64,000 bases of DNA. It comes from Intestinimonas butyriciproducens. Its GTDB lineage: Bacteria > Bacillota > Clostridia > Oscillospirales > Butyricicoccaceae. The position numbers and the translations under genes were made by a program. Positions 43,396 to 50,594 of the stretch are shown here, in pieces. The DNA lies in assembly GCF_016901775.1 (NCBI RefSeq), contig NZ_JACJKW010000010.1, positions 38,333-102,332 on the forward strand, read 5' to 3'. Below the pieces are notes generated by a model. It saw only the letters and a program-made list of their open reading frames with translations, made no database searches and was not told the origin of the DNA. The stretch's first letter is position 1. The number at the start of each line of letters is the position of its first letter.

Positions 43396-43956
43396 TCAAG
43401 CACATTCAAGAACCTGGGGAATGGTTTCACCCCGGGCCACGCGGGAACAGAGATAGTCCCGACAGGAGTCGTAGCGGCGGAAGAGAAGCCTGGCACGGCA
43501 TAAGCCGGAATAGACCTTCCAATAGCCGCACAATTTGCAGCATCGTCCCTGGTTTTGCTGAAAAGCCAGTACATCTCTGGGAGGATACCCCAGAAAAAGA
43601 CCGATCTCATGGGGGAAATCCTGGCTTTCTGCCAGCCGGGATTGGAGGAAAAGCAGCTGATGGCTCAGCTCATCCAAAGGATATCCCTGCTGAAAGAGCA
43701 TCCGGCGGCAGGACTCCTGATCCAGATGCCGCTTTAAACCGGCAGGGGAATAGATCAGTAGCAGAACGGTTTCACACCGGCGGGTTAAGGTGAGAAACCG
43801 CAGTCCACGCTGGCGAAGCACATGGCTGTACCAGGCAATCTGTGGAGCCAGAAGCCGGTATTCTTCCCAGGTCAGTCCGATCAGATTGGCAGGTTTGACC
43901 CCCAGAAGAGCCGGGGCACAGTGGCGGGCCAGCAGCCGGTCCAAGGATTGTTCCAT
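43396..43956 (-). CDS. DUF3793 family protein
   Basis: This 186-residue cytoplasmic protein has the DUF3793 pattern: APALLGVKPANLIGL at the N-terminus, then LTRRCETVLLLIYSPAGL, EIGLFLGYPPRDVLAF and a C-terminal cysteine pair in CCKLCGYWKVY. The family is found in Clostridia next to flavodoxin and Feo genes and has no known activity. The cysteines (CCKLC) may bind metal; this is inference. The ATG at 43956 follows AGGAGG by 5 bases. It leads the operon DUF3793-flavodoxin-regulator. Confidence 0.88.
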   Translation of the reverse strand: MEQSLDRLLARHCAPALLGVKPANLIGLTWEEYRLLAPQIAWYSHVLRQRGLRFLTLTRRCETVLLLIYSPAGLKRHLDQESCRRMLFQQGYPLDELSHQLLFLQSRLAESQDFPHEIGLFLGYPPRDVLAFQQNQGRCCKLCGYWKVYSGLCRARLLFRRYDSCRDYLCSRVARGETIPQVLECA

Positions 43957-43969
43957 GAGCACCTCCTGT

Positions 43970-43987
43970 GGTTAGCGTAAGCTAACC
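43970..43987 (-). promoter_or_regulatory. Iron-box-like dyad 2, next to the DUF3793 ribosome site
   Basis: GGTTAGC-TTAC-GCTAACC, a perfect dyad on the minus strand, sits just 5' of the AGGAGG. It shares GTTAG-N6-CTAAC with dyad 1 (44026-44053) and the feo site (61888-61903). In RNA it would also form a hairpin beside the ribosome site. Confidence 0.7.
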
Positions 43988-44025
43988 TTAACTGAAAAAA
44001 CAAAGGGAGACCACTCCCGATTCAT

Positions 44026-44053
44026 CCCGTGGTTAGTCTTTGCTAACCACGGG
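44026..44053 (-). promoter_or_regulatory. Iron-box-like dyad 1, immediately after the -10 box
   Basis: CCCGTGGTTAG, 6-base centre, CTAACCACGGG: perfect 11-bp arms. It begins three bases after the TATTAT box, so a bound repressor would block initiation. Confidence 0.78.
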
Positions 44054-44056
44054 TAC

Positions 44057-44085
44057 ATAATACCATGCCAGATGGAGAATGTCAA
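44057..44085 (-). promoter_or_regulatory. SigmaA promoter of the DUF3793-flavodoxin operon
   Basis: On the minus strand TTGACA (44085-44080), a 17-base spacer and TATTAT (44062-44057). Confidence 0.9.
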
Positions 44086-44117
44086 GGGGTATTTGGCTTT
44101 TTTTCAAAGACATCCGA

Positions 44118-44146
44118 TTGCCCGGGAAGGCATAGCGTGCTACAAT
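44118..44146 (+). promoter_or_regulatory. SigmaA promoter of the nitroreductase gene
   Basis: TTGCCC, a 17-base spacer and TACAAT, divergent from the DUF3793 promoter 32 bases away. Confidence 0.65.
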
Positions 44147-44215
44147 AGAATCAGATGGAAACAGGTTTGGCGGCTCATTGCTGCCAAAGGGTAAAAAAGA
44201 GAAAGGATGATCCTC

Positions 44216-44737
44216 ATGAGTGTGATGGAAGCCATTTTGCAGCGGAAGAGCATTCGGGCCTACCAGGATAAGCCCATCGAGCAGGAGAAGCTGGAAAAGA
44301 TCCTGGAAGCCGGTAGAATGGCGCCTTCGGCCACAAACCAGCAGGCGTGGAAGTTTGTAGTAGTCACCGATCCGGCCCTGCGCCATGAACTGGTGGCAGC
44401 TTGCCGGAATCAGGCTTTTGTAGAGCAGGCCCCGGTGGTCATGGTCCTTTGCGCCGACGAAGTGCGGGATATGGCCTGCGGACAGCCGGCGCGCACCATT
44501 GATTGTTCCATCGCTCTGTCCTATATGCAGCTGCAGGCGGCTGAACTGGGCATTGGAAGCTGTTGGCTGGGGGCTTTTTCCGCACCGGATGTGGCAAAAC
44601 TGCTGAAGATCCCTGCTGGATTCCAGGTGGTGGCGGTATCTCCTTTTGGCTATCCTGCCGAAGAAGGCCGGGTGCGCAGCCGCAAACCCATGGATGATAT
44701 TGTGCGGTATGATGCCTGGGAAACGAAAAATAAATAA
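44216..44737 (+). CDS. Nitroreductase-family FMN oxidoreductase
   Basis: This 173-residue small nitroreductase has the N-terminal FMN-binding RKSIRAYQDKPIEQEKL, the APSATNQQAWKFVVV segment and the C-terminal LGIGSCWLGAFSAPDVAKLL with VAVSPFGYPAEEG. It would form an FMN dimer reducing quinone, nitro or flavin substrates with NAD(P)H; the substrate is not readable. AAAGG lies 9 bases before the ATG at 44216. An ATG three codons upstream overlaps this ribosome site. Confidence 0.9.
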   Translation: MSVMEAILQRKSIRAYQDKPIEQEKLEKILEAGRMAPSATNQQAWKFVVVTDPALRHELVAACRNQAFVEQAPVVMVLCADEVRDMACGQPARTIDCSIALSYMQLQAAELGIGSCWLGAFSAPDVAKLLKIPAGFQVVAVSPFGYPAEEGRVRSRKPMDDIVRYDAWETKNK

Positions 44738-44752
44738 GGTTTTGTAACAAAG

Positions 44753-44785
44753 AAAAGACCCCAAGAAATGTTCTTGGGGTCTTTT
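44753..44785 (+). terminator. Terminator of the nitroreductase gene
   Basis: A 15-bp stem AAAAGACCCCAAGAA with TTCTTGGGGTCTTTT, loop ATG. It may also serve the convergent DtxR gene. Confidence 0.9.
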
Positions 44786-44823
44786 GTAGTGAAAGGCCAT
44801 AGAGCAGAGAGTGTTCTTGCATT

Positions 44824-45195
44824 TTAAAAGCCGGCCTTTTCAATATGGGCTTTCAGTTTTTCAAAAGTTTCATTGCTGATATCGTGTTCCATACGGCAAG
44901 CGTCTTCGGCGGCCACCTCAGGGGACACTCCCAGAGCCGTCAGCCATTTGGTCAGCAGCCGGTGGCGTTCGTAAATACGGGAGGCCACTTCCATACCGCT
45001 TTCCGTCAGCTGAATCCAGCCTTCCTTGTCCATGGTGATGTATCCGTTTTCCCGCAGAAGCCCCATGGCCCGGCTGACGCTGGGTTTGGAGAAATTCATT
45101 TGCCGGACAATATCGATGGAACGGACCGATCCTTTGCTTTCTTTCAGCATCAGGATGGTTTCCAGATAGTTTTCACCAGATTCCAGTATTTTCAC
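44824..45195 (-). CDS. DtxR-family metal-dependent transcriptional repressor
   Basis: This 123-residue two-domain DtxR/MntR-type repressor starts SGENYLETILMLKE and has the wHTH VRSIDIVRQMNFSKPSVSRAM. The dimer/metal domain carries ERHRLLTKWLTALG and ACRMEHDIS. The C-x-x-E-H spacing is that of the iron-sensing DtxR primary site (MntR usually has Glu in place of Cys). There is no SH3 third domain. It starts at GTG with AAGGAGG 7 bases upstream. It is the likely reader of the dyads at 43970-44053 and 61888-61903; this is inference. The EamA transporter gene lies 42 bases upstream on the same strand. Confidence 0.9.
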   Translation of the reverse strand: MKILESGENYLETILMLKESKGSVRSIDIVRQMNFSKPSVSRAMGLLRENGYITMDKEGWIQLTESGMEVASRIYERHRLLTKWLTALGVSPEVAAEDACRMEHDISNETFEKLKAHIEKAGF

Positions 45196-45237
45196 TTGAT
45201 GACCTCCTTGGGAAATGGATTGGCAAATTTTATTGTA

Positions 45238-46194
45238 TCACGAATCTTGTTTCTGCTCAAGGGTGGAAGGACTGTGCATTTGTTCCTGTTGGGGAGCGTT
45301 GGGCCGGGCCCCCAGCTTGTTGACCCCGTAAACGCCCAGCAAAATCAAAGCAACGGCAATGACCTGCAATATGGAAAAGGGTTCATGGAGCAGCAGCACG
45401 CCGGCCAGCACCGATACCACAGTAGTGAGATTGCTGAAAGAGGCGGTAACGGTGACGCTGATATGGGTCAGAGCGTAGTTGATCATCAGGAAGGCTATCA
45501 CCGAAGAGATCACCGACAAATAAAGGATGGCTCCCCAGAAAGAGAGGGAGGACAGGGCCTGGGCTGTGCGATGGAAAAGCTCACCCCGGTTTTCCACAAT
45601 GGCCAGCAGCACGAAAGAACAGGAGGACACTGCAAAGGTCACATAGGTCCGGTCAAAGGCGGTGAAATCCTGAGAGTATTTCCGGGTGAGCAAGGTATAG
45701 CAGGCGCTGCTGATGACAGCGCCGATCAGCAAGAGAAAACCGGGCAGAGTGACGGTGCCACCCTTTTGCCCCCACACCGATATGAGAATCACACCGGCAA
45801 TGGAGCAGAGCATGGAAAGGGTTTGCAGCAAAGTGGGTTTTTCTTTGAGAAAGACGGCGCCCAAAGCCATAGCGGCCACCGGAATGAGAGCAATCACTGA
45901 GCCGGAAAAAGAAGCGGAAGTCCATTTGATGCCGTAGCTTTCACAGATGAAATACAGAGTGGGCTCCAGCAGACTGACCAGGAGCAGTTTGCGGATATCC
46001 CGTCCGCCGATGCGCAGGCGTACCACTTTGCACAAAACCAGCACATTCAAAAGGGCAAATGCCAGCAAAAAGCGGATGGACAGGGCAATCATGGGGCTGG
46101 TTTGGGAAAAAGCAATTTTGGAAAAAAGGAAGCTGAAGCCAAAGATCACATTGGCGGCCAGCAAGCAAAGCAAAGCCTTGTGTTTTTGGGACAC
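45238..46194 (-). CDS. EamA-family (DMT) transporter
   Basis: This 318-residue membrane protein has ten helices in two EamA repeats. The first repeat starts LLCLLAANVIFGFSFLFSK and the second begins near FLLLIGAVISSACYTLL. GSVIALIPVAAMALGAVFLKEKPT and FSNLTTVVSVLAGVLLLHEPF are the conserved helix-4/5 and helix-9/10 signatures. Such proteins export metabolites or amino acids; the substrate is unknown. The start is GTG at 46194, with GGAG 9 bases upstream. The longer in-frame extension crosses a terminator and is rejected. Confidence 0.9.
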   Translation of the reverse strand: MSQKHKALLCLLAANVIFGFSFLFSKIAFSQTSPMIALSIRFLLAFALLNVLVLCKVVRLRIGGRDIRKLLLVSLLEPTLYFICESYGIKWTSASFSGSVIALIPVAAMALGAVFLKEKPTLLQTLSMLCSIAGVILISVWGQKGGTVTLPGFLLLIGAVISSACYTLLTRKYSQDFTAFDRTYVTFAVSSCSFVLLAIVENRGELFHRTAQALSSLSFWGAILYLSVISSVIAFLMINYALTHISVTVTASFSNLTTVVSVLAGVLLLHEPFSILQVIAVALILLGVYGVNKLGARPNAPQQEQMHSPSTLEQKQDS

Positions 46195-46236
46195 AGGAAA
46201 ACACTCCCTTCTCAGGTGGAATAAAAAGATAGAAAG

Positions 46237-46265
46237 AAAAGGCGCCGGTTTCCCGGCGCCTTTTT
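46237..46265 (-). terminator. Terminator of the NlpC/P60 operon
   Basis: On the minus strand AAAAAGGCGCCGG, GAAA, CCGGCGCCTTTT. It separates the hydrolase operon from the EamA gene. Confidence 0.9.
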
Positions 46266-46289
46266 CAAAGGTATCAGATTTGATTGTTG

Positions 46290-47168
46290 TTAGAATACAC
46301 GACCGGCGCCGATGTAATTTCTGGTGTAATAGCTGCTGTTCATGGATTCGATGCACACGGTCTTGCCGCTGGAGGGGGAATGGATAAACTGGTTGTTGCC
46401 TATGTACATTCCCACATGGCTGACGCTGCCGCTTCCGAAGAACACCAGATCGCCAGGCTTCAGCTCGCTGCGGCTGACTTTGGCCAGGTAATTGTACTGG
46501 GCCGAAGAGGTACGGGGAAGGGTGATGCCGAACTGCTTGTACACATAGCCGGTATAGCCGGAGCAGTCAAAACCGCTGGGGGTGGAACCGCCATACACAT
46601 AAGGGGTACCGATGAACTGCTTGGCATAATCCACAATGCTGCTGGTCACAGAAGTGACAGTGGACTGGGGAGTCTGGGTGGCAGGAACCACTTCCACATA
46701 ATCGGGGCTGATATAACCCTGCACGCCGTTGTATGTAACCCGGTACCAGCCCCGGTTGACGCCGTCAATGGTGGCCACAGCGCCCTGAGGAATCTGGGTG
46801 AGCACGGTGCTGCTGGTGGAAGGATAGGAGCGAACATTCAGGGAAGAAGCGGTGACCTTGGCGCCGCCGCCGTTCACATCCATCACATCCAGGATGTCCA
46901 GATATTCGGCGCTTACATAACCGGGATTGCCGTTGCAGGTGATGCTGGCCCAGCCATTGTCGATGCCGAGAATACATACTCTGTAATCGTCGTACAGACT
47001 ATCGATTATCGACGCCGACTGAGAGGGGGCGCTGCGGAAATTCAGAGAGCTGGTGGTGTCCACAATACCGCCCTTGACTCCTGCGGCCTGGGCAGTGGCC
47101 ATGACGGTCACGGCCAAAGCCGCAGTCGTCATAGCCGTTTTCAAAACCTTGATACCTTCGTAAAGCAT
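46290..47168 (-). CDS. Secreted SH3b-SH3b-NlpC/P60 peptidoglycan hydrolase
   Basis: This 292-residue exported protein has a signal peptide (cleavage near ATAQAAG, residue 29). Two bacterial SH3 domains follow, opening SSLNFRSAPSQSASII and SSLNVRSYPSTSSTVL. The C-terminal NlpC/P60 endopeptidase domain has the catalytic Cys in GFDCSGYTGYVY near residue 205 and the His in SHVGMYIGNNQFIH. It would cut the gamma-D-Glu-meso-DAP bond of wall peptides, consistent with DAP-type peptidoglycan. It is second in an operon, 29 bases after the 100-residue protein gene. Confidence 0.94.
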   Translation of the reverse strand: MLYEGIKVLKTAMTTAALAVTVMATAQAAGVKGGIVDTTSSLNFRSAPSQSASIIDSLYDDYRVCILGIDNGWASITCNGNPGYVSAEYLDILDVMDVNGGGAKVTASSLNVRSYPSTSSTVLTQIPQGAVATIDGVNRGWYRVTYNGVQGYISPDYVEVVPATQTPQSTVTSVTSSIVDYAKQFIGTPYVYGGSTPSGFDCSGYTGYVYKQFGITLPRTSSAQYNYLAKVSRSELKPGDLVFFGSGSVSHVGMYIGNNQFIHSPSSGKTVCIESMNSSYYTRNYIGAGRVF

Positions 47169-47197
47169 TTGTACCTCCTATGGTTGCAAAAGACGGA

Positions 47198-47500
47198 TTA
47201 TTTCTGGTGAAGCGCCCGCTCCAGCCAGATGGAAGCGATGTCCATGGCATTGTAAAGTCCGTCTTTCTCGGTGGATTTTACGACCTTGTCTGTGGCAGAA
47301 ATATCGGGATCGGTGAGCTGGAGTTCCACCCGGACTTTGGTGCCCACAGGCAAGTCCTTGTTTTTGGCACTCTCCAGAACCTTGAGCATGATGATGTATT
47401 TTTCGGTCATGCTGCCATAGTAGATCGTGTCGTCTTTTCTCATCAAAGGGCGGCCCTTGTAAGTGAGGGGCCACTGCGCTGTTGTGTTCTTTGTCGTCAT
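47198..47500 (-). CDS. Small conserved-looking protein, unknown function
   Basis: This 100-residue cytoplasmic protein starts TTKNTTAQWPLTYKGRPLM. Its middle (DDTIYYGSMTEKYIIMLKVL) and C-terminal half (GTKVRVELQLTDPD) read as a compact alpha/beta fold. GGAGG precedes the ATG at 47500; an upstream in-frame start lacks such a site and lies in the promoter region. No named family is recognised. It leads the operon with the NlpC/P60 hydrolase under a strong promoter. Confidence 0.78.
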   Translation of the reverse strand: MTTKNTTAQWPLTYKGRPLMRKDDTIYYGSMTEKYIIMLKVLESAKNKDLPVGTKVRVELQLTDPDISATDKVVKSTEKDGLYNAMDIASIWLERALHQK

Positions 47501-47523
47501 GTGCTTACCTCCGACAGTAATTA

Positions 47524-47551
47524 TTATATCAAAAGAGTAACAAATGTCAAA
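47524..47551 (-). promoter_or_regulatory. SigmaA promoter of the 100-aa protein/NlpC-P60 operon
   Basis: On the minus strand TTGACA (47551-47546), a 16-base spacer and TATAAT (47529-47524). Confidence 0.9.
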
Positions 47552-47599
47552 CAAAATAGTTACAAAAGATAAACAAAAATTCTGTTACTTTTTTGTAAC
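47538..47599. promoter_or_regulatory. Cluster of GTAAC/GTTAC inverted repeats over the promoter
   Basis: GTAAC (47538-47542) and GTTAC (47560-47564) bracket the -35 box. A tight dyad GTTAC-N6-GTAAC lies at 47584-47599. Two nested dyads in one AT-rich stretch suggest an operator; the regulator is unknown. Confidence 0.45.
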
Positions 47600-47715
47600 C
47601 CGTTGGGGCCCAAGGGGTTTGGAGGTACAAAATGCAATAAATTGGCAAAAGGCAAAGGCGGTATTTTGTTATCAATGTGCATTGTTATGCGGGAAAACGC
47701 ATGATAGGCGGCAAA

Positions 47716-47745
47716 GGGACCCCTGCCTGGGCGGACAGGAGTCCC
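47716..47745 (-). terminator. Hairpin downstream of ireB
   Basis: GGGACCCCTG with CAGGAGTCCC (one G-U in the RNA), 10-base loop. The following T-run is only TTTG, so it is a weak terminator at best. Confidence 0.5.
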
Positions 47746-47763
47746 CGCTGAAGCCGTAATGGA

Positions 47764-48009
47764 TCAATCGTTGAGATAATGGCGTACCAGTTCCTGCAGC
47801 AGCTCGTCCCGATCGATGCGGCGGATCAGGCTGCGTGCATTGTTGTGGTTTGTGATATAGGTGGGATCCTCAGAAAGGATATAGCCTACGATCTGGTTGA
47901 TGGGGTTGTAACCCTTTTCCCGGAGAGCATCATACACCGTGGTGAGGATGCGCTTCATCTCTTTGTCAGAGTCATCCATGATGGCAAATTTTCGTGTTCC
48001 GTCAAACAA
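47764..48009 (-). CDS. IreB family regulatory phosphoprotein (UPF0297)
   Basis: This 81-residue protein has the family core [28 protein letters not shown] (residues about 25-52, read here as separate motifs [14 protein letters not shown] and VGYILSEDP), then [20 protein letters not shown]. In Enterococcus IreB is a substrate of the Ser/Thr kinase IreK and affects cell-wall stress tolerance. The start is TTG at 48009: AAAGGAGGG lies 8 bases upstream and the resulting length matches the family. The longer ATG-started frame includes the ribosome site itself. It is monocistronic here, not joined to alaS and ruvX as is usual. Confidence 0.92.
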   Translation of the reverse strand: MFDGTRKFAIMDDSDKEMKRILTTVYDALREKGYNPINQIVGYILSEDPTYITNHNNARSLIRRIDRDELLQELVRHYLND

Positions 48010-48059
48010 GTTGGTGCCCTCCTTTTGTGGGTGTGTATCCCAAATGAAACCCATAGTCC

Positions 48060-48088
48060 ATTATACACAGTTTTGGTACAAATGTAAA
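48060..48088 (-). promoter_or_regulatory. SigmaA promoter of ireB
   Basis: On the minus strand TTTACA (48088-48083), a 17-base spacer and TATAAT (48065-48060). Confidence 0.88.
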
Positions 48089-48120
48089 GGCGGAGACGGG
48101 GGAAATCCATGGGCACTGGG

Positions 48121-48156
48121 AAAAAGACCGGCTCTTTTCATAAAAGAGCCGGTCTT
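48121..48156 (-). terminator. Terminator of pheST
   Basis: A 15-bp stem AAGACCGGCTCTTTT with its complement, loop ATG, followed on the minus strand by TTTCCC. Confidence 0.9.
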
Positions 48157-48171
48157 GAAAAAACAGGTCGA

Positions 48172-50574
48172 TCAGCGGCGGATCAGAGCACCGCACTCTT
48201 TTTCCAGAGCATGGAGTACACGCTGCATCACTTCATCCGACTCTTTGTCGGTGAGAGTGTGGTCGGGGGAGCGCAGGGCCAGGGAGAAGGCTACGCTCTT
48301 CTTGCCCTTTTCCACCTGCTCGCCCTGGTATACATCGAAGAGCTCCAGATGTTCCAGCGGATCTCCGGCCGCCTGACGGATGGCCTTTTCCAAAGCCAGA
48401 ACCGGCAGCTTTTCGTCGCAAAGCAGAGCCAGGTCACGGGTGACGGCGGGGAACTTGGGCAGAGGCTTGTATTCCTTCCGCCGGTCTACCAGCCCGAAGA
48501 GGGAAGGAAGGTCCACCTGGCACAGATAGGTCTCGCTGCCCAGGCCATACTCCCGCATCACCAGGGGATGAGCCTGGCCCACCGTGCCCAGCTTTTGCTC
48601 GCCGGCCATGATGGAGGCAGTGCGGCCCGGATGATAGGAAGGATCGTTTGTGCAGGGTACAAACTCAATGTTATGGATGGAAAGCTGCTGGAAGACGGCT
48701 TCCAGAGCACCCTTCAGAGTGAAGAAATCACCGCTGCCATACAGACCCATTACCAACTGGGGCCGTTCGTCGGGCAGGGTATCCAGATCGGCTTTGCCCT
48801 CCTTCACCTGGGGCAGATAGATTTTGCTCAGCTCAAAGAACCGTCCGGCAGGGACCCGGCGGTTGTAGTTGCGGGCGCAGATCTCCAGCATGGCAGGCAG
48901 GGGAGTGGTGCGCATCAGGCTCTGGTCCTCGCCCAAGGGGTTCTGGATCACTGTGGCGATGCGCAGAGGGGAATCCTCGGGCAGGCGCAGCTTGTCAAAG
49001 GCTTTGGGACTGAGGAAGGACAGAGAGATCACTTCGTTATACCCTGCGGCCATGCAGGCGCCTGATACATCCCGCTCGAACTGCTGGTAAGGAGTGAGGC
49101 CGCCCTGGGTGGTGGTGCCGGCAAACAGGGTGGGCTGGATCTTGTCATAGCCATAGATCCGGGCCACTTCCTCGGCAATGTCGGCCATGGTTTCCACATC
49201 GTCCCGCCAGGAAGGCACGGTGATGGTGCGGCCTTCTACGGTGAACTGAAGATCACGCAGATAGCGGACCATATCTTCTTCGGAAATCTGAGCGCCCAGG
49301 AAGCGGCAGATCTTCTCCGGCTCCAGGGGCAGCTGGCGCACCTGTTTGTGCTCCGGGTAGGCATCGATGACACCGGTGATGATTTCGCCGGCTCCCAGCT
49401 CTTCCACCAGCTGGCAGGCCCGCATCAGGGCCGGCATGGTGTTTTCGCAGTCCAGGCCCTTTTCATACCGGCCGGATGCCTCGGTGCGCAGGCCCAGCTT
49501 CCGGGATGTCACCCGGATGGAGGGGCCGTGGAAAGTGGCCGACTCAAAGACGATCATCTGGGTGTTTTCGGTGATCTCGCTGTTGAGACCACCCATGACA
49601 CCGGCTACGCCCACCGGCTTTGTAGGATCGGTGATCAGCAGCATATTTTCGTCCAGCTGCCGCTCCACGCCGTCCAGAGTGGTGGCTTTTTCTCCGGCAT
49701 GGGCCCGGCGGACGATGATGGCGTCCTCAGCGATGCACCGGTAGTCAAAGGCGTGCATGGGCTGGCCATATTCCAGCATGACAAAGTTTGTGATGTCCAC
49801 GATGTTGTTGATGGGCCGCACACCGGCTTCCCGCAGACGGTCCCGCATCCACTTGGGAGAGGGAGCGATCTTGATGTTTTTGGCCATGGCGGCACAGTAA
49901 CGGGGGCACAGGTCGGCGTCCTCAATGGTCACCTTCAGCAGGTTTTCGATTTCCCCCTTTTCTTCCCGGGCCGGAGGGGCGGGAAGATTCAGCGGCAGTT
50001 CGAAGGAAGCGGCGGTCTCCCGGGCCAGGCCGATGACACTGAGACAGTCGGGACGGTTGGGGGTGATTTCAAACTCAAAGACGGTATCATCCAGGCCCAG
50101 GGCCTTGGTGACGCTTTCACCCAGCACTGCTTCTTCCCCTTCGTTCTGGTATACCAGGATGCCGTTGGGGTCGGCATAGGGCAGGTCGTTGTGGGTCAGG
50201 CCCAGTTCGGCAAAGGAGCAGAGCATGCCGTTGGATTCCACGCCCCGCATATCGGTTTTCTTGATTACAACGCCCCCGGGGAGTTTGGCGCCGTCCAGAC
50301 AGGCAGGCACCACATCGCCCACCTTCAGGTTCTTGGCGCCGGTGACGATCTGCACCTGCTTTGTGCCCACATCCACCTGGCAAACTACCAGTTTGTCGGC
50401 ATCAGGGTGCTTTTCGATGGAGAGGATTTTTCCCCATACCACATTTTCGATCGCATCGGCGGCATTCTCCCAGCCTTCGATCTTGGAGCCGGTCATGGTC
50501 ATACGGGCGGCATAGGTTTTGGGATCTTTGTCGATCTTTACATAGTCATTGAGCCATTTGTAAGGCAGATTCAT
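48172..50574 (-). CDS. pheT: Phenylalanyl-tRNA synthetase beta chain
   Basis: This 800-residue beta subunit has the family domain order: N-terminal MNLPYKWLNDYVKIDKD, a tRNA-binding OB fold (GKILSIEKHPDADKLVVCQV), the B3/4 editing region, the B5 domain, the catalytic-like core (FERDVSGACMAAGYNEVISL) and the C-terminal FDX-ACB anticodon-binding domain (KFPAVTRDLALLCDEKLP). It is co-transcribed with pheS 20 bases upstream, under the pheS T-box. Confidence 0.97.
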   Translation of the reverse strand: MNLPYKWLNDYVKIDKDPKTYAARMTMTGSKIEGWENAADAIENVVWGKILSIEKHPDADKLVVCQVDVGTKQVQIVTGAKNLKVGDVVPACLDGAKLPGGVVIKKTDMRGVESNGMLCSFAELGLTHNDLPYADPNGILVYQNEGEEAVLGESVTKALGLDDTVFEFEITPNRPDCLSVIGLARETAASFELPLNLPAPPAREEKGEIENLLKVTIEDADLCPRYCAAMAKNIKIAPSPKWMRDRLREAGVRPINNIVDITNFVMLEYGQPMHAFDYRCIAEDAIIVRRAHAGEKATTLDGVERQLDENMLLITDPTKPVGVAGVMGGLNSEITENTQMIVFESATFHGPSIRVTSRKLGLRTEASGRYEKGLDCENTMPALMRACQLVEELGAGEIITGVIDAYPEHKQVRQLPLEPEKICRFLGAQISEEDMVRYLRDLQFTVEGRTITVPSWRDDVETMADIAEEVARIYGYDKIQPTLFAGTTTQGGLTPYQQFERDVSGACMAAGYNEVISLSFLSPKAFDKLRLPEDSPLRIATVIQNPLGEDQSLMRTTPLPAMLEICARNYNRRVPAGRFFELSKIYLPQVKEGKADLDTLPDERPQLVMGLYGSGDFFTLKGALEAVFQQLSIHNIEFVPCTNDPSYHPGRTASIMAGEQKLGTVGQAHPLVMREYGLGSETYLCQVDLPSLFGLVDRRKEYKPLPKFPAVTRDLALLCDEKLPVLALEKAIRQAAGDPLEHLELFDVYQGEQVEKGKKSVAFSLALRSPDHTLTDKESDEVMQRVLHALEKECGALIRR

Positions 50575-50594
50575 TTCCCACTTGCTCCTTTCAC

